The notes beneath the pieces were generated by a model, which had not been told where the DNA came from, ran no database searches, and saw nothing but the letters and a program-made list of their open reading frames with translations. A program made the translations under genes and the position numbers. From positions 1 to 42,621 of the forward strand of contig URWW01000014.1 of NCBI GenBank assembly GCA_900551665.1: a stretch of DNA of 42,621 bases, read 5' to 3'. Positions 30,242 through 38,636 of the stretch are shown in pieces. Each line of letters begins with the position of its first letter. Positions within the stretch are counted from its first letter, which is position 1. This DNA is from an uncultured Collinsella sp. (GTDB taxonomy: Bacteria; Actinomycetota; Coriobacteriia; Coriobacteriales; Coriobacteriaceae).

Positions 30242-31546
30242 TTACGCGGCGGCCTGCTCGTTGGCAGCCTCCTCGTCGGCGAGGCACTGCTTGTCGTACA
30301 TCTTGACGAACGGGGTGTACACGACGAAGGCGATCACGAAGCACACGACCGGGATCAGCACGTTCTGCCAGGCCATAGAGGCCAGGAAGGTGGCGAGGCC
30401 GACCGGCAGCGGGGTAAGCATCAGGATGTAGGGGTTCTGGAAGAAGCCCACGGAGAAGCCCAGGAACACGACGCCCATGCAGATCAGGGAGTTGAGGATC
30501 ATCGGGATGGCGATCAGCGGGTTGTACATGACCGGGGTACCGAAGATCATCGGCTCGGAAATGTTGAAGATCGCGGGAACGAGGCCGGCCTTGCCCACGG
30601 CGCGCAGACGCTCGGACTTAGAGCGCAGGCAGCACACGGCGAGGGACAGCATGTTGCCGGCACCGCCGGCGGAGGTGGCCAGCATGAAGGTGAAGATCGG
30701 GGCGAACACGGTGGGCTGGCCGGCGGCGACGAGCTCGGCGTTGGTGCCGAAGGCGGTCATCATGGCCGGCAGGGTGACGACGGAGACGATACCCTGACCG
30801 TGCAGGCCGAGAGTCCAGGCGAGCATGGAGATCGCCAGCAGGACGAACATGCCGGGGGTGGAGGTCAGACCGGACAGCGGGATGGAGATGATGCCCATGA
30901 TGAGCGCGGGCAGGGTGGAACCGTTCATGAGAACCTGGCAGAGGATGGACAGACCCTCCCACAGCACGAGGTTGATGACCAGCGGGACGATGTTGGCGAA
31001 GGAATCCACCAGATAGGGCGGGATGGAATCGGGCATCTTGATGGTGGCGTTCTTGTCCTTGCAGAACTTGATGATGCGCACCGAGATGATCGGCAGGAAC
31101 ATGGCCACGAAGATGCCGGGGCCGCCCAGGAACTGGGTGGGGATCATGGTGGCGGTGGACTCGCCGAGGGTCACGCTCTGGGACGGGGCGGCGACCATGA
31201 GGAAGAGGATCATGGTGACCAGGCCGTTGGCCATGGCGCCCTTCATGCCGAGGGTGTTGGAGTAGGAGTAGCCGACCGCGAAGGCGATGGGCAGGGAGAT
31301 GAGGCCCATGGTCATGTTATAGGGCACGCAGAGCCACTGATACACCTGGTCGGTGGTCTCGATGACGCCGGCGACGTTGAGCAGGGTGGCGATGATCATG
31401 AACGCGGCGCCCGCGAGGACGAGGGACATGATGGCCATCATGCCGTTGGAGATCGAGGCGATCACCTTGTTGGACTGGACCTTGCCGCCCCACTCCTGCA
31501 GCTTGGCGAAGATCGGGCTCTCGAACATCTTCTCGAGTTTGGACAT
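30242..31546 (-). CDS. celB: PTS lactose/cellobiose-family IIC component
   Basis: The 434-aa membrane protein has about ten hydrophobic segments and is the sugar channel of a Lac/Chb-type PTS. Family features: the N-terminal LEKMFESPIFAKLQEWGGKVQSNKVIASISNGMMAIM, the LFVAMFLPIISVRIIKF region (reads IFVAMFLPII), and the sugar-binding NISEPMIFGTPVMYNPL loop. Substrate is probably cellobiose, chitobiose or another beta-glucoside; the neighbouring GH1 enzyme favours a beta-glucoside. ATG 31546 follows GGAAGGTAACGATCC. It is preceded by IIB and IIA genes at short spacing. Confidence 0.95.
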   Translation of the reverse strand: MSKLEKMFESPIFAKLQEWGGKVQSNKVIASISNGMMAIMSLVLAGAAFMIIATLLNVAGVIETTDQVYQWLCVPYNMTMGLISLPIAFAVGYSYSNTLGMKGAMANGLVTMILFLMVAAPSQSVTLGESTATMIPTQFLGGPGIFVAMFLPIISVRIIKFCKDKNATIKMPDSIPPYLVDSFANIVPLVINLVLWEGLSILCQVLMNGSTLPALIMGIISIPLSGLTSTPGMFVLLAISMLAWTLGLHGQGIVSVVTLPAMMTAFGTNAELVAAGQPTVFAPIFTFMLATSAGGAGNMLSLAVCCLRSKSERLRAVGKAGLVPAIFNISEPMIFGTPVMYNPLIAIPMILNSLICMGVVFLGFSVGFFQNPYILMLTPLPVGLATFLASMAWQNVLIPVVCFVIAFVVYTPFVKMYDKQCLADEEAANEQAAA

Positions 31547-31577
31547 TGGATCGTTACCTTCCTTGAGGACCTGGCTG

Positions 31578-31871
31578 CTAGCCGAGCAGGTCGTTGGCGA
31601 GCTTGAAGACGTTGGCGCAGTTGGCCATGCCGTAATCCGCGGGCGGGATGACGGCGACGGGCTTGCCCGTGGCCTCCTCGACGGCGGCCTTGCGGTAGGA
31701 CACCTGCGGCCCCATGAGGATGACGTCGTAGTTGGCGCTCACCTCGGCGGCGGACTCGACGCTGGTGGCCGAGATCTCGAGCTCGATGCCGTTATCCTCG
31801 GCGTGCTTCTTCATCTTGTTCATGAGAATGCTGGTGGACATGCCGGCACCGCAAACAAGCAGGATCTTCAT
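31578..31871 (-). CDS. celA: PTS lactose/cellobiose-family IIB component
   Basis: The 97-aa cytoplasmic protein carries the phosphocysteine loop LLVCGAGMSTSILMNKM with Cys7. DVILMGPQVSYRK is typical of the family. It takes phosphate from the IIA protein and passes it to the sugar in the IIC channel. ATG 31871 follows AACGGAGTAACCA. Spacing is 31 bp to IIC and 59 bp from IIA, fitting one transcript. Confidence 0.96.
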   Translation of the reverse strand: MKILLVCGAGMSTSILMNKMKKHAEDNGIELEISATSVESAAEVSANYDVILMGPQVSYRKAAVEEATGKPVAVIPPADYGMANCANVFKLANDLLG

Positions 31872-31930
31872 TGGTTACTCCGTTTCTTGGGACGAACCCA
31901 TATTCTCGGCGCCCCTTGGGCGCGCGTTCC

Positions 31931-32257
31931 CTATTTGGCCGCGTTGGCGCGGTGAAGCTCGATCATCTCAGCGATAAGCTCCTGCGCGAGCATGGAGGTC
32001 ATCAGATGGTCCTGAGCATGGACGAGCATGACGTTGACCTCGGTGTGCTCGCCGTTGGCCTCCTTGACGAGGAGCTGCGTCTGCTGGTGGTGCGCCTCGA
32101 GCGCGGCCTCCTTCGACTGGGCGATCAGCTCATCGGCCTTGGCGAAATCGTGCTCGCGGGCGGCGGCGAGCGCCTCGAAGGCGAGGCTGCGGGCGGTGCC
32201 GGCGGCGGCGATGAGCGCGAACGAGATCATCTCGACGCTCTGATCCTGATCTGCCAT
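31931..32257 (-). CDS. celC: PTS lactose/cellobiose-family IIA component
   Basis: The 108-aa all-helical IIA protein forms trimers in this family. The phosphorylation site is His80 in VMLVHAQDHLMTS; EMISFALIAAAGTARSLAFEAL is the first helix and AKADELIAQSKEAALEAHHQQT the second. ATG 32257 follows AAGGAACACTCA, in preference to the upstream frame. It lies 46 bp after the PRD regulator stop, so the regulator and PTS genes may share a transcript. Confidence 0.95.
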   Translation of the reverse strand: MADQDQSVEMISFALIAAAGTARSLAFEALAAAREHDFAKADELIAQSKEAALEAHHQQTQLLVKEANGEHTEVNVMLVHAQDHLMTSMLAQELIAEMIELHRANAAK

Positions 32258-32303
32258 TGAGTGTTCCTTCCTGATATGCGGAGCTATGTCCGTCGTTTCC
32301 GTG

Positions 32304-34253
32304 CTAGGCGACCGTGCCCAACACATCGATTAAGGTGTCCCACGTCTGCTCGCGAACCAACCTCTGAATCGCGCCCTCGTCCAAGAACAGGTCTGCGAGG
32401 ATCCCGAAGAAGTTGTCGAGCTCGCGATCGGCGTCCCGACCGCGGCCACGTGAAAACGCAATGAGAAATACCGCGCTGACTGGGCACTGCGCGCCATCCC
32501 AGGCGACCGGGCGGTCGAGCAGGCCGACCGTCACGAAGGTCTGCGCGCTCGCGACCTCGAGCGGATGGGGCATGGCCACGCTGTTACCAAACGATGTGGC
32601 GGCCGCCTCCTCGCGCTTGAAGACGAGCTCCTTGAAGGACGCGTCGACGCCGCGCGCGGATGCGGCATCGCACAGCACGTTCAGGACCTCCTCCTTGGTG
32701 GAGCAGTCCAGGTGCGTGAAGAAAAGATCGCGATCGAAGTAGCGACCGATCAGATCGGTCTTGTCGCCCGAGCGCAAAAGCTGACGGACGCCCTCCACCT
32801 CGCTCGCATCGAAGAAATGACTCACCTCGCGCACCGGCACCGGCAGGGTCCGGTTGATGGGCACGGTAGTGAAGACGTAATCGACATGGGAGAAATCGGC
32901 TTCATCCAAATGCAGGACATCGCACGTCGAGATGGTGTCGATGTACTCGCCGAACTCCTTGCGGCAGCGGTACTCGAGCAGGCGGGCGCTGCCGGCTCCC
33001 GAAGCGCACACCACGAGCACGTTCTTGCGCGGGGTCTCGCCGCGGGTGCGCTCGAGTGCGAGTGCAAACGCGAGCGCGATATAGGCGACTTCATCGTCGG
33101 AGAGCGGTCCTCCCCAATGGCCCTCGATCTCCTCGCAGCTGCACGTGGCCATGGACCAGGCAAGCGGATACCGAGAGCGGATATCGGAGAGGAGCGGATT
33201 CTTGAGGCTCATGTTGTAGCGCAGGCGAACCGAAAGCGGGACGATATGACGAGCCAGGTTCATGCGCAATTCGAGATCGTTTCGGAAGTCGAAGCGAAAC
33301 GCCGCCCACACGCTCTCCAGCATTTCGGTCACGACGGACCACACCTCATCGGAGATCACGATGTTGCGGCTGTCCTCGCCCTCGTCGTAGAGGGTCTGCT
33401 TGCCCGCCAGGTGAATGGCGATATAGGCGACCTCCTCGCCGGGGAGTTCGATGCCCAGGCGCTCGCCGATCTTGCAGGCGATGCTGTGCGCGACCTCGAA
33501 CTCGTGCGTCTGGCCGATGGCCTCGAGTCGGTCCTCGGGCATGGGAACGTAGCAGCCCTCCTCGATGCGCAGGAGCGCGATCGAGATGTGGACCAGCAGG
33601 TTCTGATGCGCGACGGGGTTGATATGGAAATCGCTCTCAACGAGGACCGCGTCCACGCATGCGGCGATCTGGTTGAAGTCCTTGGATCCGTCCGCGTCCG
33701 CGAGGGGGAAGGCATCGGCATCGCCCACCTTGCGGTTGACGCCCTCGTTCGCCTCCATGGCCCCAGCTGCGAGGCACAGTCGGCGAGACATCTCGGTTCC
33801 CGACACGCGCAGGCCGTACCGCGGGCGCTTTTCGAGCACCAGATTGAACTGGGCAAGCTTGCGCTCGACCTCGTGCAGGTCATTTGAAAGCGCGCTCTTG
33901 GAGACGTACAGCATCTCGGAGAGGTCGTCCAGGGTGATCCAGGACCGACGCATCACCAGGTCGTTCACAAGATAAGAGACGCGCTCAGCGGGAGTGGACG
34001 GCGTGGCGCGCACACCGTCGCGGCGGTTCGCCTCGAGCCAGGACTCCCAGGCCTCGACATCATCGACGAGCAGGCTATAACCGCCTCCACGATGACGATG
34101 GACACGGGCGATTCCGTCGAGCTCCTCGTTGATCCGGCGCACATAGGTGCGCAGCGTGCGCTCGCTGATGTCGAACGCTGAGGACAGGTCGGCGGAGGAG
34201 ATGTGCGGGTTCGCGGAAACGACTTCGACCAAACGGATGTCGCGTGCGTTCAT
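32304..34253 (-). CDS. PRD-containing PTS-controlled transcriptional activator (LicR/CelR type)
   Basis: The 649-aa regulator has an N-terminal HTH (about 5-60; ISSADLSSAFDISERTLRTYVRRI), a second Mga/HTH region (about 85-165; ITLDDLSEMLYVSKSALSNDL), two PRDs (about 190-300 and 305-410), a IIB-like domain (VLVVCASGAGSARLLEYR with a Cys) and a C-terminal fructose/mannitol-type IIA domain (residues ~505-649; SVAMPHPLE). Such proteins activate beta-glucoside PTS operons when dephosphorylated by sugar flow and phosphorylated by HPr. It is the first gene of the locus. ATG 34253 follows GAAGGAGGGGCC. A CTTGCCAA/TTGGCAAG palindrome at 34369-34389 is a possible operator or terminator upstream. Confidence 0.94.
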   Translation of the reverse strand: MNARDIRLVEVVSANPHISSADLSSAFDISERTLRTYVRRINEELDGIARVHRHRGGGYSLLVDDVEAWESWLEANRRDGVRATPSTPAERVSYLVNDLVMRRSWITLDDLSEMLYVSKSALSNDLHEVERKLAQFNLVLEKRPRYGLRVSGTEMSRRLCLAAGAMEANEGVNRKVGDADAFPLADADGSKDFNQIAACVDAVLVESDFHINPVAHQNLLVHISIALLRIEEGCYVPMPEDRLEAIGQTHEFEVAHSIACKIGERLGIELPGEEVAYIAIHLAGKQTLYDEGEDSRNIVISDEVWSVVTEMLESVWAAFRFDFRNDLELRMNLARHIVPLSVRLRYNMSLKNPLLSDIRSRYPLAWSMATCSCEEIEGHWGGPLSDDEVAYIALAFALALERTRGETPRKNVLVVCASGAGSARLLEYRCRKEFGEYIDTISTCDVLHLDEADFSHVDYVFTTVPINRTLPVPVREVSHFFDASEVEGVRQLLRSGDKTDLIGRYFDRDLFFTHLDCSTKEEVLNVLCDAASARGVDASFKELVFKREEAAATSFGNSVAMPHPLEVASAQTFVTVGLLDRPVAWDGAQCPVSAVFLIAFSRGRGRDADRELDNFFGILADLFLDEGAIQRLVREQTWDTLIDVLGTVA

Positions 34254-34368
34254 GGCCCCTCCTTCTTATCGCTCGACCGGACGCCTTTGAGAATCTGAGC
34301 GAGGCGATCTCGCGGATTCCCGACGACATCAATCATGCCGCGCAACAAGGGGCGACTCAAGCGCGGCT

Positions 34369-34389
34369 CTTGCCAACCAAATTGGCAAG
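34369..34389. promoter_or_regulatory. Palindrome upstream of the PRD regulator gene
   Basis: CTTGCCAA (34369-34376) and TTGGCAAG (34382-34389) are perfect inverted arms spaced by 5 bp, between the EamA gene end and the regulator start. It could be the activator's operator or a weak terminator for the EamA gene; there is no T-tract. Confidence 0.45.
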
Positions 34390-34430
34390 AAGCTGAACGA
34401 GTTCATCTGAATCGCAGGTAAATCGTCACA

Positions 34431-35543
34431 TCAGACCGTAAGGAAGACCATGGCGATGATCAAAGCGAATCCTATTAGATCGGTAGGCATAAACACGGTA
34501 CCCAAAACGATGACGCTCGAAACCGTGGCGGAAAGCGGCTCGATCGTGCCGATGAGGCTCGCTCGAACTGAACCGATCTCCTTGACGCCCTGCATGTAGA
34601 GCGAATAAGCGAGGAACGATCCAACGACGGTGAGCAGGGCGAGGGCGAACCATCCGGTGCCGTCCATCACGGGCATGTTCTGCCAAGGCCTCACCACTGC
34701 GCTCATGCCGATCCCCGCCCCGAACATGGCGAGGCCCGTGACGGTCATCGATCCGTATTCGGGCAAGATCTTGGCGGGAATGATGCAAATGCACGCCCCG
34801 CCGATGGCGCAGAGCAGGCCCATGGCAAGACCCATCGGGGGAATCGACAGCGTGGTGGGATCCCCGCCCGTGGCGATCAGCAACGTTCCCAAAAACGCCA
34901 GTCCCGTGCCGATGATCTCCCGGCGACGAGGCATGCGGCGGCTCGTGACGCACGAATAGACCATGATGATCACGATCTGCAGGCACTGCATGACCGTCGC
35001 GGTGCCCGGATTGGTCATGCGCACGGCAAGCAGGTAAAACAGCTGATTGGTGATCATGCCGAACAAGGCAAATCCCGCCAAAGTGAGCAGGTGACGCGGA
35101 CGACGCAGCAACTTTTTGAGCCCGTCGCGGGCAAAAAGCAGGATATAGACCATGAACAGGCCGCCGGAGCCGAGCAGGCGCATGCTCATGAGCCAGGTAG
35201 TCTCGACGTGGTAGTTGGTGAACAGGAAACTCGCGGCCGTACCCGAAAAGCCCCAGAACGTCCCGCCGAACAGCGCAGCCAGCACCCCGAGCACGATTTG
35301 GCGCGAAGCGGTCCTGTTGTTCGCCTCACGGCGCTCCGCCCGGGCTCGCGCGCCCATCTCGCGCTCCTCAAACCCGTATAGCAAGCTCGCCGCGCGGGCG
35401 GCCTCGGCAGACGGGACGGGGGCACCGCCCCTGGGAGCGGGGGCGACGGGAACGGGAAACGGGCAGTCGGCAATGGGGGCCGCCCCCGCCTCGCTCGCGA
35501 TCTTCTCGGCGCCGTTGGCCGCCGATGGCTTGAAGTCGCCCAT
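34431..35543 (-). CDS. EamA-family (DMT) transporter with long N-terminal extension
   Basis: The 370-aa membrane protein has ten hydrophobic segments in two EamA repeats (about 80-210 and 225-370). GTFWGFSGTAASFLF opens the first repeat and ends the cytoplasmic N-terminus; IGTIEPLSATVSSVIVLG is the signature of the second. The first ~70 residues are a Pro/Ala-rich, then charged cytoplasmic extension of low complexity. Exported metabolite is unknown; DMT exporters often move amino acids or drugs. ATG 35543 follows GAGGGAGGGCAT. A close paralogue lies at 37503-38519, both ending in GFALIIAMVFLTV. Confidence 0.92.
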   Translation of the reverse strand: MGDFKPSAANGAEKIASEAGAAPIADCPFPVPVAPAPRGGAPVPSAEAARAASLLYGFEEREMGARARAERREANNRTASRQIVLGVLAALFGGTFWGFSGTAASFLFTNYHVETTWLMSMRLLGSGGLFMVYILLFARDGLKKLLRRPRHLLTLAGFALFGMITNQLFYLLAVRMTNPGTATVMQCLQIVIIMVYSCVTSRRMPRRREIIGTGLAFLGTLLIATGGDPTTLSIPPMGLAMGLLCAIGGACICIIPAKILPEYGSMTVTGLAMFGAGIGMSAVVRPWQNMPVMDGTGWFALALLTVVGSFLAYSLYMQGVKEIGSVRASLIGTIEPLSATVSSVIVLGTVFMPTDLIGFALIIAMVFLTV

Positions 35544-35838
35544 ATGCCCTCCCTCGTTTTCGCGCTGATTCGGCACTGTGCACCTTACCAGCCGCGACCA
35601 CACGCACTCGTCCAGCTTTTTTCCAACACCGCCAGGCCGTTTGCGCATCATTGACCGCCCGGGAGCGTGTGCAATCGGGGACGGGTGCGTTTTACACATG
35701 GGGCTCCCGGGATCTGCAAAGCGACTACGAACATGCGCCCATGTGTAAAACGCACCCGTCCCCGATTGCACGCCACCGTGTTAAGGGCGAGTGGGTACAC
35801 TCATGGGCAATGACCGCGAAGCACGAAAAGGAGGCCTC
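35544..35838. other. Divergent intergenic region with a long palindrome
   Basis: The 295-bp gap between the EamA and M32 genes is mostly filled by the 34-bp-arm palindrome at 35669-35771. Promoters for both genes must be here, but I cannot assign them with confidence. Confidence 0.5.
35669..35771. repeat. Perfect 34-bp inverted repeat, GGGGAC family
   Basis: Arms at 35669-35702 and 35738-35771 are perfectly complementary, with a 35-nt loop. The left arm contains the 21 bp also present in the T-box leader (25851-25871). Both arms carry the CAATCGGGGACGGGTG core. It would form a very stable hairpin and looks like a MITE/REP-type element; no transposase is in the window. Confidence 0.95.
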
Positions 35839-37362
35839 ATGCCCGAGACCAACTCCGCCGAGCTCACCGCGCGCCTCGATGCGCTCGAGAACAAGCTCTG
35901 GACCCGCTCCTACCTCATGAAGATCGCCGAGTTCGACGGCGCCACCATCGCCCCCGAGAACGGCGCAGCCGCGCGCGGCGAGGCCATGGCGGCCCTCGCC
36001 GGCGAGCATCACGAATTCCTCACCAGCAATGACGCCGTCGCCCTTGTGAGCGAGCTCGAGCAGGGCGTCGCCGCAGGCGAGATCAGCGACCCCAAGCTCG
36101 TCGCCCAGATCCGCACGCTCGCGCGCGATCAGCGCGAGGCCCTCGCCTTCCCCACCGAGGAAGTCGAGGCGTGGAGCCGCCTCACCTGCGAGGCTGACGC
36201 CGTGTGGCACAAAGCGAAGGTCGCCGACGACTGGGCGAGCTTCGAGCCCTATATCGACCGCATCGTCGCCTCACTCAAGCGCCAGGCCGCCTATCTCGAC
36301 GACACGCGCGACCCCTATGACGTCTGGCTCGACCAATACGAGCGCGGCATGGACTCCGCCGCATTCGACCGCTTCTTCGGCCAGGTGCGCGAGACGGTCG
36401 TGCCGCTCGTCCAGGCAATCGGCGAGCGCGGCGAGCAGCCCGAGGCGCCCTTCCTCACCGCGCGCGTGAACGACGCCACCCAGCGCGCGCTGTCCTTCGA
36501 CCTGATGCGCCTCGTCGGCCTGAACGACGCCGACACCTGCCTCGCCTTTACGGAGCATCCCTTCTCCGAGGGCTTCTCGGTGGGCGACGCCCGCGTGGCG
36601 ACCCACATCTACGAGGACAACCTGATGTCCAACGTTTACTCGATCATCCACGAGGCGGGTCACGCCGCCTACGAGCTGGGTGTCGATCCGGCCTACGCGC
36701 GCACGTGCCTCGAGGGCGGCACCTCCATGGGCATCCACGAGAGCCAGAGCCGCTTCTTCGAGAACACCGTCGGCCGCAGCCGCGCGTTCATGACCCCGCT
36801 GCTCGGGCTGCTCCGCCGCCATATCCCCGAGGTCTATAACGGCGTGACCGAGGACGAACTGTACCGCGCGGTCAACATCGCGACCCCGTCCCTCATCCGC
36901 ACCGAGGCCGACGAGCTCACCTATCCGCTGCACATCATGATCCGCTACGAGATCGAGCGCCTGCTGTTCTCCGGCGAGGCGACCGCCAAGGACGTGCCCG
37001 GCCTGTGGGCCGACCTCACCCGCAAGTACCTCGGCCTCGAAGTTCCCAACAACGCCATGGGCGCACTGCAGGACACGCACTGGAGCGGCGGCAGCTTTGG
37101 CTACTTCCCCACGTACGCACTCGGCTCCGCCTACGATGCACAGTACGTGCCGGCCATGGAGCGCGACGGCATCGACCTTGAGGCGGCCTGCGCCTCGGGC
37201 GACCTCGCCCCGGTGCGCGCCTGGCTGGGCGACAAGGTCTGGCGCTGGGGCCGCGGCAAGGACGCCCCCGAGATCATCGAGGCCGCCTGCGGGGCACCCT
37301 TCGACGCCACGTTCTTCTGCGACTACCTCGCCAAGAAGTTCGGCGACCTGTACCAGCTGTAA
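35839..37362 (+). CDS. M32-family metallocarboxypeptidase
   Basis: The 507-aa cytoplasmic enzyme removes C-terminal residues from peptides. It carries the zinc motif HEAGH (His271, Glu272, His275), the downstream HESQSR (Glu301 as third ligand) and family patterns YEDNLMSNVYSIIHEAGH and LTYPLHIMIRYEIE. Length equals the family norm of about 500. ATG 35839 follows AAAAGGAGGCCTC; the in-frame ATG at 35791 lacks this site. It is divergent from one EamA gene and followed by a strong terminator and a second EamA gene on the opposite strand. Confidence 0.96.
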   Translation: MPETNSAELTARLDALENKLWTRSYLMKIAEFDGATIAPENGAAARGEAMAALAGEHHEFLTSNDAVALVSELEQGVAAGEISDPKLVAQIRTLARDQREALAFPTEEVEAWSRLTCEADAVWHKAKVADDWASFEPYIDRIVASLKRQAAYLDDTRDPYDVWLDQYERGMDSAAFDRFFGQVRETVVPLVQAIGERGEQPEAPFLTARVNDATQRALSFDLMRLVGLNDADTCLAFTEHPFSEGFSVGDARVATHIYEDNLMSNVYSIIHEAGHAAYELGVDPAYARTCLEGGTSMGIHESQSRFFENTVGRSRAFMTPLLGLLRRHIPEVYNGVTEDELYRAVNIATPSLIRTEADELTYPLHIMIRYEIERLLFSGEATAKDVPGLWADLTRKYLGLEVPNNAMGALQDTHWSGGSFGYFPTYALGSAYDAQYVPAMERDGIDLEAACASGDLAPVRAWLGDKVWRWGRGKDAPEIIEAACGAPFDATFFCDYLAKKFGDLYQL

Positions 37363-37423
37363 CCCACGCTCAAGCCGCGGGCGGGGCGCGCCGTCCCGCC
37401 CGCGGCGGCAGGCCCGCCAACGC

Positions 37424-37469
37424 AAAGGCGCCCGGCTCGAATCGATATCGAGCCGGGCGCCTCTTTTTC
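37424..37469 (+). terminator. Terminator after the M32 gene
   Basis: AGGCGCCCGGCTCGA (37426-37440) pairs perfectly with TCGAGCCGGGCGCCT (37448-37462) over 7 nt and is followed by CTTTTTCG. Confidence 0.93.
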
Positions 37470-37502
37470 GTTCGATCGAGCGATATGCAGCCGTCGGTCA
37501 GC

Positions 37503-38519
37503 CTACACCGTGAGGAACACCATGGCGATGATCAGGGCGAAGCCGACCAGGTCGGTCGGGGCGAAGACGGTGCCCAGGACGAGCGCGCTCGTGACGGTGG
37601 CCGAAACGGGCTCGACCGTGCCGATCAGGCTCGCGCGCACGCTGCCGATATCCTTGACGCCCTGCATATACAGGTTGTACGCCAAGAACGAACCGACCAC
37701 GATGAGTATCGCCAACGCGAGCCAGCCGGGGGCGTCGAACGCCGGCACGTTCTCCCACGGGCGCACGAACGCCGAGATCACCAGGCCGGAAACGAACATC
37801 GCCGATCCGGTCACGATGGACGAGCCGTAGATCGGCAGGATCTTGGTCGGAACGATCGACATGCAGGCGGCGCCGATCGCCGAAATGAGGCCGACGGCAA
37901 GGCCGGCAGGCGGGATCACGAGCGTGGTGGGGTCGCCACCCGTGGCGATGAGGAACGCGCCCGCAAAGGCCAGCACCACTCCGGCGAGCTCGCGTCGACG
38001 CGGAAGGCGATGCGTGACGATGCAGGTGTACACCATGATGATGACGAGCTGCAGGCACTGCATGACCGTCGCCGTTCCCGCATTGGTTAGGCGGATGGCG
38101 AGCAGGTAGGAAAACGAATTTCCAAACACGCCGAACGCCGTGAACACCGCCATGGTCGCCAGATGGCGAGGGTTCTTGAGCAACTGTATAAAGCGGGCGC
38201 GGTCGAACAGGACGATCACCACCATGAACATCGCGCCGGCAAGCAGTTGGCGGATGCTCAGCAACCAGATGGTGTCGATTTGATAATGGGCGAACAGGTA
38301 GCTCGCCGACGTTCCCGAGAAGCCCCAGAAAATACCGCCCAAAAGCGTGGCCACCACGCCGACGATCAGGCGACGCGCCTCACGATCGTTCAAGCGTTCG
38401 CGAACCGTGCGGCGACGAGCGCGCGAAGCAGCGTCGGCATCGGCGCCCGGCTTGATGGACGAAGCGAGGCCCATGCGCTCACGCTCGTTCTCGCGAGATT
38501 CCAACTGCTCCTCTGTCAT
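37503..38519 (-). CDS. EamA-family (DMT) transporter, second paralogue
   Basis: The 338-aa membrane protein has ten hydrophobic segments and two EamA repeats. GIFWGFSGTSASYLF opens the first; IGTVEPVSATVTSALVLG marks the second. It matches the protein at 34431-35543 along its full core, including PRHLLT/PRHLAT, ATVMQCLQ(I/L)VIIMVY and the identical C-terminus GFALIIAMVFLTV. The N-terminal extension is shorter (about 50 residues, charged). ATG 38519 follows GGGGGATGCGC; the ATG at 38525 is too close to the ribosome site. The long upstream open frame antisense to the M16 gene is not coding. Substrate unknown. Confidence 0.92.
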   Translation of the reverse strand: MTEEQLESRENERERMGLASSIKPGADADAASRARRRTVRERLNDREARRLIVGVVATLLGGIFWGFSGTSASYLFAHYQIDTIWLLSIRQLLAGAMFMVVIVLFDRARFIQLLKNPRHLATMAVFTAFGVFGNSFSYLLAIRLTNAGTATVMQCLQLVIIMVYTCIVTHRLPRRRELAGVVLAFAGAFLIATGGDPTTLVIPPAGLAVGLISAIGAACMSIVPTKILPIYGSSIVTGSAMFVSGLVISAFVRPWENVPAFDAPGWLALAILIVVGSFLAYNLYMQGVKDIGSVRASLIGTVEPVSATVTSALVLGTVFAPTDLVGFALIIAMVFLTV

Positions 38520-38636
38520 GCGCATCCCCCATCGAATCCGATTCCCCGACAACGATACCGCAAGCGACCGGAAAACGTGAGCGTGCGCCGAGTGGGTATA
38601 CTGGGCGCAGCAATCAACCTCCATAAAGGAGCCCCC

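Noticed and set aside
34431..35771. Start of the first EamA gene at 35771
   Set aside because: The upstream part runs through the palindromic repeat at 35669-35771. ATG 35543 has a strong ribosome site.
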